A stretch of DNA of 37,935 nt from assembly GCA_002354335.1 (NCBI GenBank), contig DELI01000031.1, positions 1 through 37,935 on the forward strand, read 5' to 3'. Of the stretch, positions 15,970-24,205 are shown piece after piece; positions within the stretch are counted from its first letter, which is position 1; every line of letters begins with the position of its first letter. Under the pieces are notes generated by a model. It did not search any database, was not told where the DNA came from, and worked only from the letters and a program-made list of their open reading frames with translations. This DNA comes from Sphingobacterium sp. UBA2700 (GTDB taxonomy: Bacteria; Bacteroidota; Bacteroidia; Sphingobacteriales; Sphingobacteriaceae). A program made the position numbers and the translations under genes.

Positions 15970-16575
15970 ATGTCTAAAATCCTGCTTATTGTTATTCTTC
16001 TGGGAGTTCTGCTCTATTATATTTCGCGCAGAATTATGATGAGAACAAAATCATCAACGGATATACAGCGTAGCAATAAGCAGGGTTATTATATCTTAGA
16101 CGCTGGCAGCAAGGTCGTAAGCAAAGCCATAAAAGCTACAACCTACAATGTCGCTATCGGCGTGGTCTTATTGATCATTACACTAGTGCTCGCTATCAAG
16201 ATCAAAATACTATTTTTTCTTTTACCGATTAGCCTGTACCTGATTAGCCAGGTATTTCTATTGAATAATCACTTAAAGTATGTGCGCGATCAACAAGTTT
16301 GGTTCCATCCACAAACGAAAGAAGTGGTCGTCGAATGGTTGAGCGGAAGACAGGTACGCTTTAATTTGGAAAGAGACGTGCAGCAGATTAAATCAGTACA
16401 ATCAGTCCAAAAAAACAATGGTGTACTTTTCGGATACCACGAGCTGATATTAGCGCAAGGCTCGATCTACATCCCCTACCTCATGGAAGAAAGCCCATTG
16501 AACAACAGCTTCTTTGCCGAGCTTAAAACCAAAGGACTGGAAAAACCAAAAACCAGCCTCTTCCCGAGCATCTAA
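15970..16575 (+). CDS. Hypothetical membrane protein
   Basis: A 201-aa protein of unknown function. The start is the ATG one base after the panB stop; the open frame reaches back into panB but that part has no independent support. There are hydrophobic segments at about residues 3-18, 60-78 and 80-98, then a soluble C-terminal half of about 100 residues with alternating strands (for example KEVVVEWLSGRQVRF), which could be a PH-like or bacterial membrane-flanking domain. It is probably cotranscribed with panB. No catalytic motif is visible and no functional link to pantothenate synthesis is evident. Confidence 0.65.
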   Translation: MSKILLIVILLGVLLYYISRRIMMRTKSSTDIQRSNKQGYYILDAGSKVVSKAIKATTYNVAIGVVLLIITLVLAIKIKILFFLLPISLYLISQVFLLNNHLKYVRDQQVWFHPQTKEVVVEWLSGRQVRFNLERDVQQIKSVQSVQKNNGVLFGYHELILAQGSIYIPYLMEESPLNNSFFAELKTKGLEKPKTSLFPSI

Positions 16576-16594
16576 ACATGCCGCTCAGTTCATA

Positions 16595-16625
16595 ATTATA
16601 TAACATTATCTAGAAATTATATAAT
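16595..16625. promoter_or_regulatory. Inverted repeat upstream of the copper ATPase
   Basis: ATTATATAA at 16595-16603 and TTATATAAT at 16617-16625 form a perfect 9-bp inverted repeat with a 13-bp spacer, 48 bp before the copA-type start. It could be an operator for a metal-responsive regulator or part of an AT-rich promoter. There is no T-tract, so it is a poor terminator. Confidence 0.35.
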
Positions 16626-16673
16626 CCCAACAATCTTATTATCCGGAAATTTGTTATCAAAGAAAGGATAATT

Positions 16674-19349
16674 ATGAGCACGACTAAAACATATGGAATT
16701 TCAGGAATGACTTGCAATGGTTGTCGAACCAATGTGGAGAAGAAATTGAACGAAGTTCCGGGCATAAAGGCTGCTGTAAAGTTAGAAACCGGCGAAGCAG
16801 AAATTACTGCCGATCAAAACATCAGCACGCCAGAACTACAAGCAAAACTAGATGAGCTTGGCGGTGCCTATAAAATCAGTGAAGATAAAAATCATGCGCC
16901 TGCACCTGCGGAACATCCAAAGGAAGAATCGCCAAGCGGCCAATATATCTGTCCGATGTTTTGTGAAGGTGAAGACAAAATATATCACGAACCGGGAAGA
17001 TGTCCGGTCTGTGGCATGTTCTTGCGACCCGTTGAAAAGGTTCAAAAGCCAGACCCTGATGCTAAGCATCAGCATGGACATGCACACGCGCATGAAAAAC
17101 CGGTTGCTAGCGCGAGCAATGCGGGCAAGTATTACTGTCCGATGATGTGCGAGGGCGATAAAGTCTATGATAAATTCGGCTCATGCCCTGTCTGCGGAAT
17201 GAATCTTGAAAAAATACCGGAGATGACCGTCAAGGTAGAATACACCTGCCCGATGCACCCTGAAATCGTTCAGGATCATCCCGGAAACTGTCCTATCTGT
17301 GGAATGGACCTGGTACCCAATCAGGTAACTGAGGAAGAAGATCAACATTATAAAGACTTGTTAAAGAAATTCTGGATATCTGTCGCTTGTACCGTGCCGA
17401 TATTTATGCTGTCTATGGGAGATATGCTTCCCGGGCAACCAATATCTAAAATTATCCCCTATCAGGTCAATGCCTGGATACAGTTAATACTGACCATACC
17501 GGTTGTGTTTTACACCTGCTGGATGTTCTTTGAACGCGCTTGGACCTCTTTTAAGACCTGGAATTTAAACATGTTTAGTTTAATTGGTCTTGGTGCAGCC
17601 GCTGCTTTCTTCTTCAGCTTGTTAGCCTTATTCTTTCCGCAGATTTTCCCCGCAGAACTAAAAGGGCATCACGGTGAAGTCCATCTCTATTTCGAATCCG
17701 CAGCGGTGATCCTTACGCTTGTCCTGCTTGGGCAGGTCATGGAGGCTAAAGCACATTCGAAAACCAATAGCGCCATCAAAGAACTCATCAAGTTATCCCC
17801 TGCCGAGGCGATTGTCGTGGTCGATGGCAAGGATAAAAAGGTATCGATTCATGATGTCAAGCTTGGCGATATCTTACGCGTTAGGGCCGGTGACAAAGTC
17901 CCTGTGGATGGTATTGTGGAAGAAGGAAACACGTCTATTGATGAGTCTATGATTACCGGGGAACCTATCCCGGTAGAGAAAGCACCGGAAGACAAAGTAA
18001 TAGGCGGTACAATCAACGGCAACCATGAAATCCTGATTAAAGCTGAGAAAGTTGGTAGCGAGACTTTATTATCCCAAATTATACAATTGGTAAATACCGC
18101 GAGCAGAAGCCAGCCACCGATTCAAAAACTAACGGATAAAGTTTCTAAAATATTTGTTCCTACGGTAATTGTCATTGCGATTATCACCTTTATCGCTTGG
18201 TCGGCATCGGCTGTGCCGAACAGTACGGCGATGGCATTTTCTAACCTATTGGCGGTTTTAATTGTTGCCTGTCCTTGTGCATTAGGGCTAGCGACTCCGA
18301 TGTCTGTCATGGTAGGAATTGGCAAAGGCGCGAAGAACGGCATCTTGATCAAGAATTCCGAAGCGCTGGAAAAACTAGAGAAAGCGGATGTCCTTATCGT
18401 TGATAAAACAGGTACTATTACTTCGGGAAAACCTAGCGTCTCGGAAGTCGTGTCGGGCAACGCTAAATTTCAAGAAAAGGATATCCTACAGATTGCGGCT
18501 TCGGTAAATAAGAACAGTACCCACCCCCTAGCTCAAGCCATGCTGGATAAAGCAAAAAAAGAAGGTTCGCAGCTATTGGATGTCGTTCAATTTGAAAACA
18601 TTGCAGGGAAAGGCGTAAAGGGCAATATACATCATATGAACGTCCTATTAGGCACGCCAAGATTGATGAAGGAACAAAACATTGCTTTAGATAAAAGCCA
18701 AGAGCAGCAGATCGAGGAACTACAGAAAAAGGGCAACTCGGTATCTGTACTAGCGATCGATGGGCAGTTTGCCGGCCTGGTCGCTGCCTTTGATGCATTG
18801 AAAGATAGCAGTATCGAAGCGATCAAGAAATTTCAGGATGAAGGAATTGAGGTCCATATGTTTACCGGAGATAACCAAAACACGGCAGAGATCGTTGCTA
18901 AACAAGCAGGGATTAAGCATGTTCAGGCGAGCTTACTGCCCGAGGACAAATTAAACGGGATTAAGAAAATACAAGCTGAAGGCAAGAAAGTCATCATGGT
19001 GGGCGATGGAATCAACGACGCACCTGCATTGACGCAAGCGGATATTGGCATAGCTATGGGAACAGGAACAGATGTCGCGATACAGAGCGCGGAAATAACG
19101 CTGGTAAAAGGCGATTTAAAGGCCGTTCATAAAGCCTATAAGCTAAGCAAAATGATGCTGCGAAACATTAAGCAAAACTTAGGCTTTGCCTTTCTATATA
19201 ATGTAATCGGTATTCCGATTGCTGCGGGAATTTTATACCCGAGTTTCGGCATCCTTATGTCTCCGATGATTGCCGCAGCGGCAATGAGTCTGAGCTCGGT
19301 GTCGGTTATTGTCAACTCACTGCGATTGAACAATAGCTCATTAGATTAA
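16674..19349 (+). CDS. copA: Copper-translocating P-type ATPase with HMA and three CPM/CGM metal-binding modules
   Basis: An 891-aa P1B-type ATPase that exports Cu(I) across the inner membrane. In order: an HMA domain with GMTCNGC (Cys14, Cys17); three heavy-metal-binding modules of CPM...CPxCGM type (Cys93/110/113, Cys155/171/174, Cys192/206/209), separated by a His-rich linker (131-142); then the ATPase core. The core has TGE (428-430) of the actuator domain, CPC in the membrane (533-535), DKTGT (577-581) with the phosphorylated Asp, a THP motif, TGDN and GDGINDAP. The last helices contain YN and MSLSSVSVIVNSLRL, the P1B-1 signature for Cu(I). No chaperone or CsoR/CueR regulator gene is adjacent. 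An AT-rich inverted repeat lies just upstream. Confidence 0.93.
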   Translation: MSTTKTYGISGMTCNGCRTNVEKKLNEVPGIKAAVKLETGEAEITADQNISTPELQAKLDELGGAYKISEDKNHAPAPAEHPKEESPSGQYICPMFCEGEDKIYHEPGRCPVCGMFLRPVEKVQKPDPDAKHQHGHAHAHEKPVASASNAGKYYCPMMCEGDKVYDKFGSCPVCGMNLEKIPEMTVKVEYTCPMHPEIVQDHPGNCPICGMDLVPNQVTEEEDQHYKDLLKKFWISVACTVPIFMLSMGDMLPGQPISKIIPYQVNAWIQLILTIPVVFYTCWMFFERAWTSFKTWNLNMFSLIGLGAAAAFFFSLLALFFPQIFPAELKGHHGEVHLYFESAAVILTLVLLGQVMEAKAHSKTNSAIKELIKLSPAEAIVVVDGKDKKVSIHDVKLGDILRVRAGDKVPVDGIVEEGNTSIDESMITGEPIPVEKAPEDKVIGGTINGNHEILIKAEKVGSETLLSQIIQLVNTASRSQPPIQKLTDKVSKIFVPTVIVIAIITFIAWSASAVPNSTAMAFSNLLAVLIVACPCALGLATPMSVMVGIGKGAKNGILIKNSEALEKLEKADVLIVDKTGTITSGKPSVSEVVSGNAKFQEKDILQIAASVNKNSTHPLAQAMLDKAKKEGSQLLDVVQFENIAGKGVKGNIHHMNVLLGTPRLMKEQNIALDKSQEQQIEELQKKGNSVSVLAIDGQFAGLVAAFDALKDSSIEAIKKFQDEGIEVHMFTGDNQNTAEIVAKQAGIKHVQASLLPEDKLNGIKKIQAEGKKVIMVGDGINDAPALTQADIGIAMGTGTDVAIQSAEITLVKGDLKAVHKAYKLSKMMLRNIKQNLGFAFLYNVIGIPIAAGILYPSFGILMSPMIAAAAMSLSSVSVIVNSLRLNNSSLD

Positions 19350-19369
19350 TTTTTCTACAGTTTATATCG

Positions 19370-19423
19370 AGCTGTTCAGCATCTTTTTCTTCAGGGATAA
19401 AGACTGTTGAACAGCTTTTGTTT
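19370..19423 (+). terminator. Probable rho-independent terminator after copA
   Basis: AGCTGTTCA (19370-19378) pairs with TGAACAGCT (19408-19416) around a long 29-nt loop and is followed by TTTGTTTTT. The loop is large, so the strength is uncertain. It separates the convergent copA and MFS genes. Confidence 0.5.
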
Positions 19424-20605
19424 TTAATTGTGCTTCAACTTATTAGCGTAGCGCAAATGAGCTAGTAGCGCCAAAGATGCAAAACCAACCCCCACAGCAC
19501 AGACACCGCCCCAGCCGGCAAATTCCCAGGCATAGGCCGCAAACCAGGACCCTAAAGATCCGCCGATGAAATAGCTGACCATGTAAACCGTATTTAATCG
19601 ACTTGTCGCGGTAGTTTTTATGGAAAAGAAATCAGATTGGTTCATGATGTGTGTGGACTGCAAGCCTAGATCAATTAAGATAATTCCGATAATCAAGCCT
19701 ATATAGGTATTGCCGCCAAAATAGGTAAACAACCAGCTCCCTAGTAAGATGCACAAGGACATCAGAATGATTTTATTGACTTCCCAACGCTTGGTGAGCT
19801 GACCCACGAAAGCTGCGGACAGGGCTCCCGCGGCACCGACCAATCCAAAGCTACCCGCGATGGAAGGCCCTGCCTCGAAAGGTGGTTGCTCCAGATGAAA
19901 CGCCAAAGTTGTAAAAATTCCACATAGCGAGCCAAAGCCCATAGCACCTCGAAATGCCGCCAAGCGAAGAACGGGCTGTGTCTTAGCCAAATGCCAAACC
20001 GAGCGCATCAAGGAAAGATAATTCCCAGTGAAATTAGGCTTAATTTCCGGAAACAACCTATAGATACAAACCCATGCAATCACCATCAAGCCTGCCGCCG
20101 CCCAATAAATGCTGCGCCATCCGAACAAGTCGCCAACAATGCCGCCAACGAAACGAGATAACAAAATCCCTAATAACAAGCCCGACATAATCAATCCCAG
20201 GTTCTTTGAACGGTTCTCAGCAGTCGACAAATCTGCCGCCATCGGAATAAATAATTGCGGAACAACCGAGGTCACACCTAAAAGAAAACTCGATACAAAA
20301 AGCATCCACAGCTGATTTGCCGTCGCCATGCAAATTAGCACCGCCAATACCAAAACGAGATCGAAAAGAATAAGGCGTTTCCGCATAATCTTATCGCCCA
20401 AGGGAATAATCAGCAGCAGACCCGCCGCATACCCCAACTGTGTCAAAACCGTAATCTTACTGACCGCAGCCTCCGAAACAGCAAACTCCGTAGCGATTTT
20501 TCCCAATAAAGGTTGATTGTAATAAATATTGGCGACGATTAAAGCTGAAAATATAGTCATCAACCAGAGAACAGTAGAAGAAAGCTTAGGAGATTCCGAG
20601 TTCAT
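19424..20605 (-). CDS. MFS transporter, drug/sugar efflux type
   Basis: A 393-aa inner-membrane protein with about 12 hydrophobic segments, of the AraJ/YdhP-like efflux branch of the major facilitator superfamily. Motif A-like GDKIMRKRLIL follows the second helix, and NIYYNQPLL in helix 1 is typical of this group. I start at the ATG at 20605 (MNSESPKLSS), because the in-frame extension to 20665 adds residues unlike the family. The gene stands alone with a long upstream region. The cargo is unknown; small drugs, sugars or amino-acid derivatives are handled by relatives. Confidence 0.82.
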   Translation of the reverse strand: MNSESPKLSSTVLWLMTIFSALIVANIYYNQPLLGKIATEFAVSEAAVSKITVLTQLGYAAGLLLIIPLGDKIMRKRLILFDLVLVLAVLICMATANQLWMLFVSSFLLGVTSVVPQLFIPMAADLSTAENRSKNLGLIMSGLLLGILLSRFVGGIVGDLFGWRSIYWAAAGLMVIAWVCIYRLFPEIKPNFTGNYLSLMRSVWHLAKTQPVLRLAAFRGAMGFGSLCGIFTTLAFHLEQPPFEAGPSIAGSFGLVGAAGALSAAFVGQLTKRWEVNKIILMSLCILLGSWLFTYFGGNTYIGLIIGIILIDLGLQSTHIMNQSDFFSIKTTATSRLNTVYMVSYFIGGSLGSWFAAYAWEFAGWGGVCAVGVGFASLALLAHLRYANKLKHN

Positions 20606-20995
20606 AGTGCGTGTGCAAATTATCAATTCGGCGGCTAAGCTATTAAACTTATTGACAAGTTTCAATTCACCTGTTCGATTTATCTTCCCCTAGCTGATTT
20701 GTTACCAACAAGCAATGCTGTCATACATTTTTACTGACAACACCTGTCATACTGACTTATTTTGAACAATGTTCAGCATTTGGCAGTTATGCTTTCTTTT
20801 TAGTTTTGTTTACGCAATGTCATTAAAGTTTTCGTTATATTTTTTTAATTTATAATAACATATTAAAAATTAACCCATTAGCGTTTACACCTGTCCGTCT
20901 CTCCATTATGCAGACTCCATAGCTATACTTTTGGCATTTGATTTGAATAACTGACTATACATGACACAATAGTCAATAATTAAAATAACAAAAAC
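20606..20995. other. 390-bp divergent intergenic region
   Basis: This stretch lies between the MFS gene (minus) and the outer-membrane barrel gene (plus). It is AT-rich with no credible ORF. It contains two copies of CTGTCATAC (20718-20726 and 20744-20752, 26 bp apart) with a TGTCA...TGACA symmetry across 20719-20739, a short palindrome TGAAC-AAT-GTTCA (20763-20775), a likely plus-strand promoter (20779-20808) and a further TACTTTTG at 20926-20933. This suggests regulated expression of one or both flanking genes. No structured RNA is recognised. Confidence 0.55.
20779..20808 (+). promoter_or_regulatory. Probable promoter for the outer-membrane barrel gene
   Basis: TTTG (20779-20782), an 18-bp spacer and TAGTTTTG (20801-20808) fit the Bacteroidota promoter pattern. 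It would give a 5' untranslated leader of about 180 nt. A second -7-like TACTTTTG at 20926-20933 without a clear -33 element could give a shorter transcript. Confidence 0.45.
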
Positions 20996-21589
20996 ATGAA
21001 AAAATTATTACTTACTTTAACTGCTGTTACAGCTATTACATTTGCATCTCAAGCACAAACTGAAAAAGGTAAAATCATTCTTGGCGGACAAGTTGGTTTC
21101 GCTGGTGAATCAATCAAAGATACAGACGTTAAAACTACAGGTTTTAGCATCATCCCTCAAGTAGGATATTTCGTAGCAGATAACATCGCTATCGGTACAG
21201 GTGTTGGTTACTCTTGGAATAAAGCAGAGGAAACTAAAGATAATGACCAAACGGTTGGAAAATTTGTTGTATCACCTTACGGTAGAATGTACAGCAAAAA
21301 CGATGGTCCTGTAAAATTCTTCGGACAGTTAACTGTTCCTATGGCATGGGGTACTGCAAAAGTAAACGATACTAAAACAGCTACTACTGCTGATTACGGT
21401 GTAGAATTAGCGCCAGGTATTGCTTACTTCCCAACTAGCAACATCGGTATCGAGTTGAAAGTTAGAGGTCTATACTACAATAACGGATCGGTTAAAAATG
21501 AAACTACTGACACGAAAGTTACTACGAACAGCTACGGTTTAGATGCTAACTCATTAGCTCCAACTTTAGGTGTACAATTCCACTTTTAA
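20996..21589 (+). CDS. Outer-membrane beta-barrel protein
   Basis: A 197-aa protein with a clean Sec signal peptide (MKKLLLTLTAVTAITFASQAQ) followed by short amphipathic strands and a terminal Phe (GVQFHF), the classic end of a Bacteroidota outer-membrane barrel. Eight strands are likely, as in OmpA-like or OmpW-like porin-type small barrels. Codon use is noticeably more biased than in the neighbouring genes, with a preference for GGT and GTT and for AAA, suggesting high expression. It has its own promoter region and terminator and is probably monocistronic. The precise function is unknown. Confidence 0.8.
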   Translation: MKKLLLTLTAVTAITFASQAQTEKGKIILGGQVGFAGESIKDTDVKTTGFSIIPQVGYFVADNIAIGTGVGYSWNKAEETKDNDQTVGKFVVSPYGRMYSKNDGPVKFFGQLTVPMAWGTAKVNDTKTATTADYGVELAPGIAYFPTSNIGIELKVRGLYYNNGSVKNETTDTKVTTNSYGLDANSLAPTLGVQFHF

Positions 21590-21595
21590 TATCCC

Positions 21596-21667
21596 GATGT
21601 CCGTCATAGGACATCAGCACATAATATGTTAAATAAATAGTAAAGGGTTGCCGAGAGGCGACCCTTT
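21596..21667 (+). terminator. Hairpins ending the outer-membrane barrel transcript
   Basis: Two hairpins follow the stop. The first is GATGTCC/GGACATC (21596-21602 and 21609-21615). The second is AAAGGGTTGCC-GAGA-GGCGACCCTTT (21642-21667), an 11-bp stem with one T-G wobble and a stable tetraloop. The T-tract after it is short, so it is a moderate terminator. It may also serve the convergent Nudix gene. Confidence 0.6.
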
Positions 21668-21704
21668 GTCGTATAAGTTGCACTGCGCGCAATGCGCTGG
21701 CTCG

Positions 21705-22124
21705 CTAGTTTTGCTTCTGGAGCCAATGTGGCAACGCGAATTCTTTCAGTAAATTGGCTAATTTAAAATCGGCTATTTCTTCTTTGGCGAGCCAACGTAC
21801 TTCTTTCAATTCTGCGTGGGGCTTTAAATCTTGTTGAGTCTCGGAAATATCCACTTTAAATACATAGCCTCTTACGGTCTTGCCGACCTCATTGACCGCT
21901 TTCGCTTCATGTATTCCCAATAGATTTAGTTGTTCCTTCGCTAATGGTAAGTTCAGTTCTTCCTTTAATTCCCGACAGAGTGCATCAATTGCTTCTTCAT
22001 CAACCTCAATCTTCCCACCTGGTAACTGATAGTAAGTCGACGATTGCTTTTGCACGACCAACATTTTATTTTGCGAGTTAATAATAATTGCCACAGCAAT
22101 CTGTAGTATTTGCGCCTCATTCAT
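21705..22124 (-). CDS. Nudix hydrolase
   Basis: A 139-aa hydrolase of nucleoside diphosphates linked to another moiety. The Nudix box is complete: GGKIEVDEEAIDALCRELKEEL, i.e. G-x5-E-x7-REL-x-EEL, spanning about residues 36-57, with the metal-binding Glu residues present. The ATG at 22124 is preferred to an in-frame TTG at 22157, which would extend into the divergent promoter region. It resembles MutT/ADP-ribose pyrophosphatase-type small Nudix proteins, but the substrate cannot be deduced. Confidence 0.85.
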   Translation of the reverse strand: MNEAQILQIAVAIIINSQNKMLVVQKQSSTYYQLPGGKIEVDEEAIDALCRELKEELNLPLAKEQLNLLGIHEAKAVNEVGKTVRGYVFKVDISETQQDLKPHAELKEVRWLAKEEIADFKLANLLKEFALPHWLQKQN

Positions 22125-22205
22125 ACCTCCAAAGTTAACTTTTTTGCGATAATTCAAATAGTGGAACGATTTTTAGTAGTCTACCTATGGATATATAGTA
22201 ATTTA

Positions 22206-22213
22206 TATCTTTG
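22206..22213 (+). promoter_or_regulatory. -7 promoter element for the YkuD lipoprotein gene
   Basis: TATCTTTG matches TAnnTTTG and lies 40 bp before the ATG at 22254. No good -33 element is seen. Confidence 0.4.
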
Positions 22214-22253
22214 GGCAATTTTTAACTTAATATTTTTCAACCCTATTTACCGA

Positions 22254-23285
22254 ATGAGAAGATATTCCTTGTTTTTTATTCTACTTGCAATTATTGCATT
22301 TTCTGCTTGTAAGCAAACGCCAAAGAAAACGGACGATCCAGCAATCCAGAGAAAAAAAGACTCTTTAGAACGAATAAAAAAAGCAGAGGAAGCCGAAAAG
22401 GTAAGACCTCGAACGGCAGCTGATATCAAATTGGAGAAAGATCTAACCTATAATGAGCATACATTGGAGGAAACTTATCCGTACAAAGATACCACGCGGC
22501 ATTTTCAATTGGATAAAATTAAAGAGAAGCTAGCTTATATCGAAAACTTCCAAAGAGCGCCACATAATTATGCGGTATTGCAGAATTATAAGAATCGCAA
22601 TGGCGAGTCGCCTGTGGTTGAGAACTTTGTTAGGAACGCTTATAAACGTGTGTCTGACACCTTAGGCACCGAAAGATACCAGTCCGCTCCCTTATACCGA
22701 GCTGAGGATAGCGCTAAACCTTCGATCTATGGGCGTGACGGCTCGCTAGTAAGTTTAGAAAGCAGCGATACCTTGAAAATGGTGAAGGTGAATGGAATTT
22801 CCTTTGAAGGAACCTGGTTTGTTCCCAAGCGTTATGTAAAATCTATTGGCGATTCCTTAAAAATAACCCATGTTAACTTCGTAGATGTTACAAACCAAAA
22901 TATTTTAACAGTTGAACGAACTGGGGAAGACGAGTGGAAAATACGAAGTATGAATCCTGCGACTTCGGGCCTGCATAAGCCCCCACATCAGATGGAAACA
23001 CCTGTGGGAATTTTCATGGTACAAGAGCAAAAAGCGAAGATGTTTTACCTTGGCGATGGTACCAAAACGATCGAGGGATTTGCCCCTTGGGCGTCCAGAT
23101 TCACCAATGGAGGCTACATTCATGGTGTTCCGGTGAACAATCCGAAAGGTAAAATCGTAGAATACAGTTGGTCATTAGGTACTACCCCGCGCTCCCACAT
23201 GTGTGTCAGGAACGCGTCATCACACGCCAAATTTGTTTATGATACGTCAAAACCCTTCAAATCACTGGTCGTTGTAATCGATTAA
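22254..23285 (+). CDS. L,D-transpeptidase (YkuD) lipoprotein
   Basis: A 343-aa predicted lipoprotein (FSAC lipobox after MRRYSLFFILLAIIA) with a C-terminal YkuD domain. Such enzymes form 3-3 peptidoglycan cross-links or attach proteins to the wall, using a catalytic Cys. The active site is visible as IHGVPV with the conserved His and SHMCVR with the Cys. In the usual motif a Gly precedes the Cys; here it is Met, a minor variation. Between lipobox and domain is a charged segment rich in Lys/Glu, then a domain of about 130 residues. The ATG at 22254 follows a -7-like element; upstream extension has no leader. It is followed after 68 bp by a second L,D-transpeptidase gene of a different subfamily. 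Confidence 0.85.
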   Translation: MRRYSLFFILLAIIAFSACKQTPKKTDDPAIQRKKDSLERIKKAEEAEKVRPRTAADIKLEKDLTYNEHTLEETYPYKDTTRHFQLDKIKEKLAYIENFQRAPHNYAVLQNYKNRNGESPVVENFVRNAYKRVSDTLGTERYQSAPLYRAEDSAKPSIYGRDGSLVSLESSDTLKMVKVNGISFEGTWFVPKRYVKSIGDSLKITHVNFVDVTNQNILTVERTGEDEWKIRSMNPATSGLHKPPHQMETPVGIFMVQEQKAKMFYLGDGTKTIEGFAPWASRFTNGGYIHGVPVNNPKGKIVEYSWSLGTTPRSHMCVRNASSHAKFVYDTSKPFKSLVVVID

Positions 23286-23300
23286 CAGGCATTTTAACAT

Positions 23301-23328
23301 TTTGATTGTCACTTTTTTATTAGCTTTG
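23301..23328 (+). promoter_or_regulatory. Promoter for the second L,D-transpeptidase gene
   Basis: TTTG (23301-23304), a 16-bp spacer and TAGCTTTG (23321-23328) fit the Bacteroidota consensus, with the ATG at 23354. The two neighbouring transpeptidase genes can therefore be transcribed separately. Confidence 0.5.
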
Positions 23329-23353
23329 TTATATAAACAAGGGAAAAGTGCTT

Positions 23354-24136
23354 ATGAATAAACTAATGTTTTTTTCTTTGTGGGCAGTAGCTACGTCTCT
23401 ACTACCGGTAGACCTAAACAGCAGCAATGCTAAAATAAGCCACAAAGAAAACAAGACAATCGAAACAGAACATATTGATCCGACACGAAGTCTTTATGAG
23501 GAACTTAAGCTAACAAGCATCCTGAAATGGGAAGCCTTTGAGCAAGCAATGCAGGGATACGGGAAGCTAAGTCCGAAAAATAAGGATATTATCACGATTA
23601 TTGATTTCACATTACCATCGACGGACAAACGTATGTATGTAATCGATCTAAAGAATAAGAAATTGTTATATCATACCATCGTTTCGCATGGTAGAAACAG
23701 CGGCGAGAAATTTGCCACCTCGTTTTCAAACAGACACAATTCTTATCAAAGTTCTTTAGGTTTTTACACCACAGAAGGTACCTACCAAGGTGGAAATGGC
23801 TATTCATTAAGATTGAATGGTTTGGAAAAAGGAATCAATGATCAGGCATTAGCACGAGCTATCGTTATGCATGGCGCGGACTATTGCAGCGAGAATGTGA
23901 TAAAATCCACTGGAAGACTAGGAAGAAGCTACGGATGTCCGGCTGTGCCTAGAGAGTTGAACAAGCCTATCATCAACACAATTAAGAATGGTTCGCTGAT
24001 GTTTATCTATGCAGGCAACAAGGATTACCTGGCGAGTACAAAACTGATAAAGTTAAATCCTATCCTCCCAAATCCAACAATGATTGCAGAGCATTCGGAT
24101 GATATCAAAAAAGACAACAATGCAGTCTTAAATTAA
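23354..24136 (+). CDS. Murein L,D-transpeptidase catalytic domain family protein (YkuD_2)
   Basis: A 260-aa exported protein of the YkuD_2 subfamily. It has a signal peptide (MNKLMFFSLWAVATSLL) and a compact catalytic block: MHGADYCSE with the conserved His, then GRLGRSYGCPAVP with the catalytic Cys. It acts in the periplasm on peptidoglycan stem peptides, either as a cross-linker or in recycling; the subfamily's exact reaction is poorly defined. I use the ATG at 23354 instead of the GTG two codons earlier. A strong bidirectional terminator follows. Confidence 0.85.
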   Translation: MNKLMFFSLWAVATSLLPVDLNSSNAKISHKENKTIETEHIDPTRSLYEELKLTSILKWEAFEQAMQGYGKLSPKNKDIITIIDFTLPSTDKRMYVIDLKNKKLLYHTIVSHGRNSGEKFATSFSNRHNSYQSSLGFYTTEGTYQGGNGYSLRLNGLEKGINDQALARAIVMHGADYCSENVIKSTGRLGRSYGCPAVPRELNKPIINTIKNGSLMFIYAGNKDYLASTKLIKLNPILPNPTMIAEHSDDIKKDNNAVLN

Positions 24137-24150
24137 AAGAAGACTAGCAA

Positions 24151-24189
24151 AAAAAAAGAGCTGTATGATTATCATACAGCTCTTTTTTT
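24151..24189. terminator. Bidirectional rho-independent terminator
   Basis: A perfect 19-bp inverted repeat: A-tract plus GAGCTGTATGAT at 24151-24169, one unpaired T, and the exact complement at 24171-24189 ending in a T-tract. It serves the transpeptidase on the plus strand and the amidophosphoribosyltransferase on the minus strand. Confidence 0.95.
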
Positions 24190-24205
24190 ATGCGTTTGTA
24201 TCTTA

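Noticed and set aside
20606..20995. Riboswitch or structured RNA in the long leader of the barrel gene
   Set aside because: No known riboswitch core or strong conserved stem could be found by eye in the leader.
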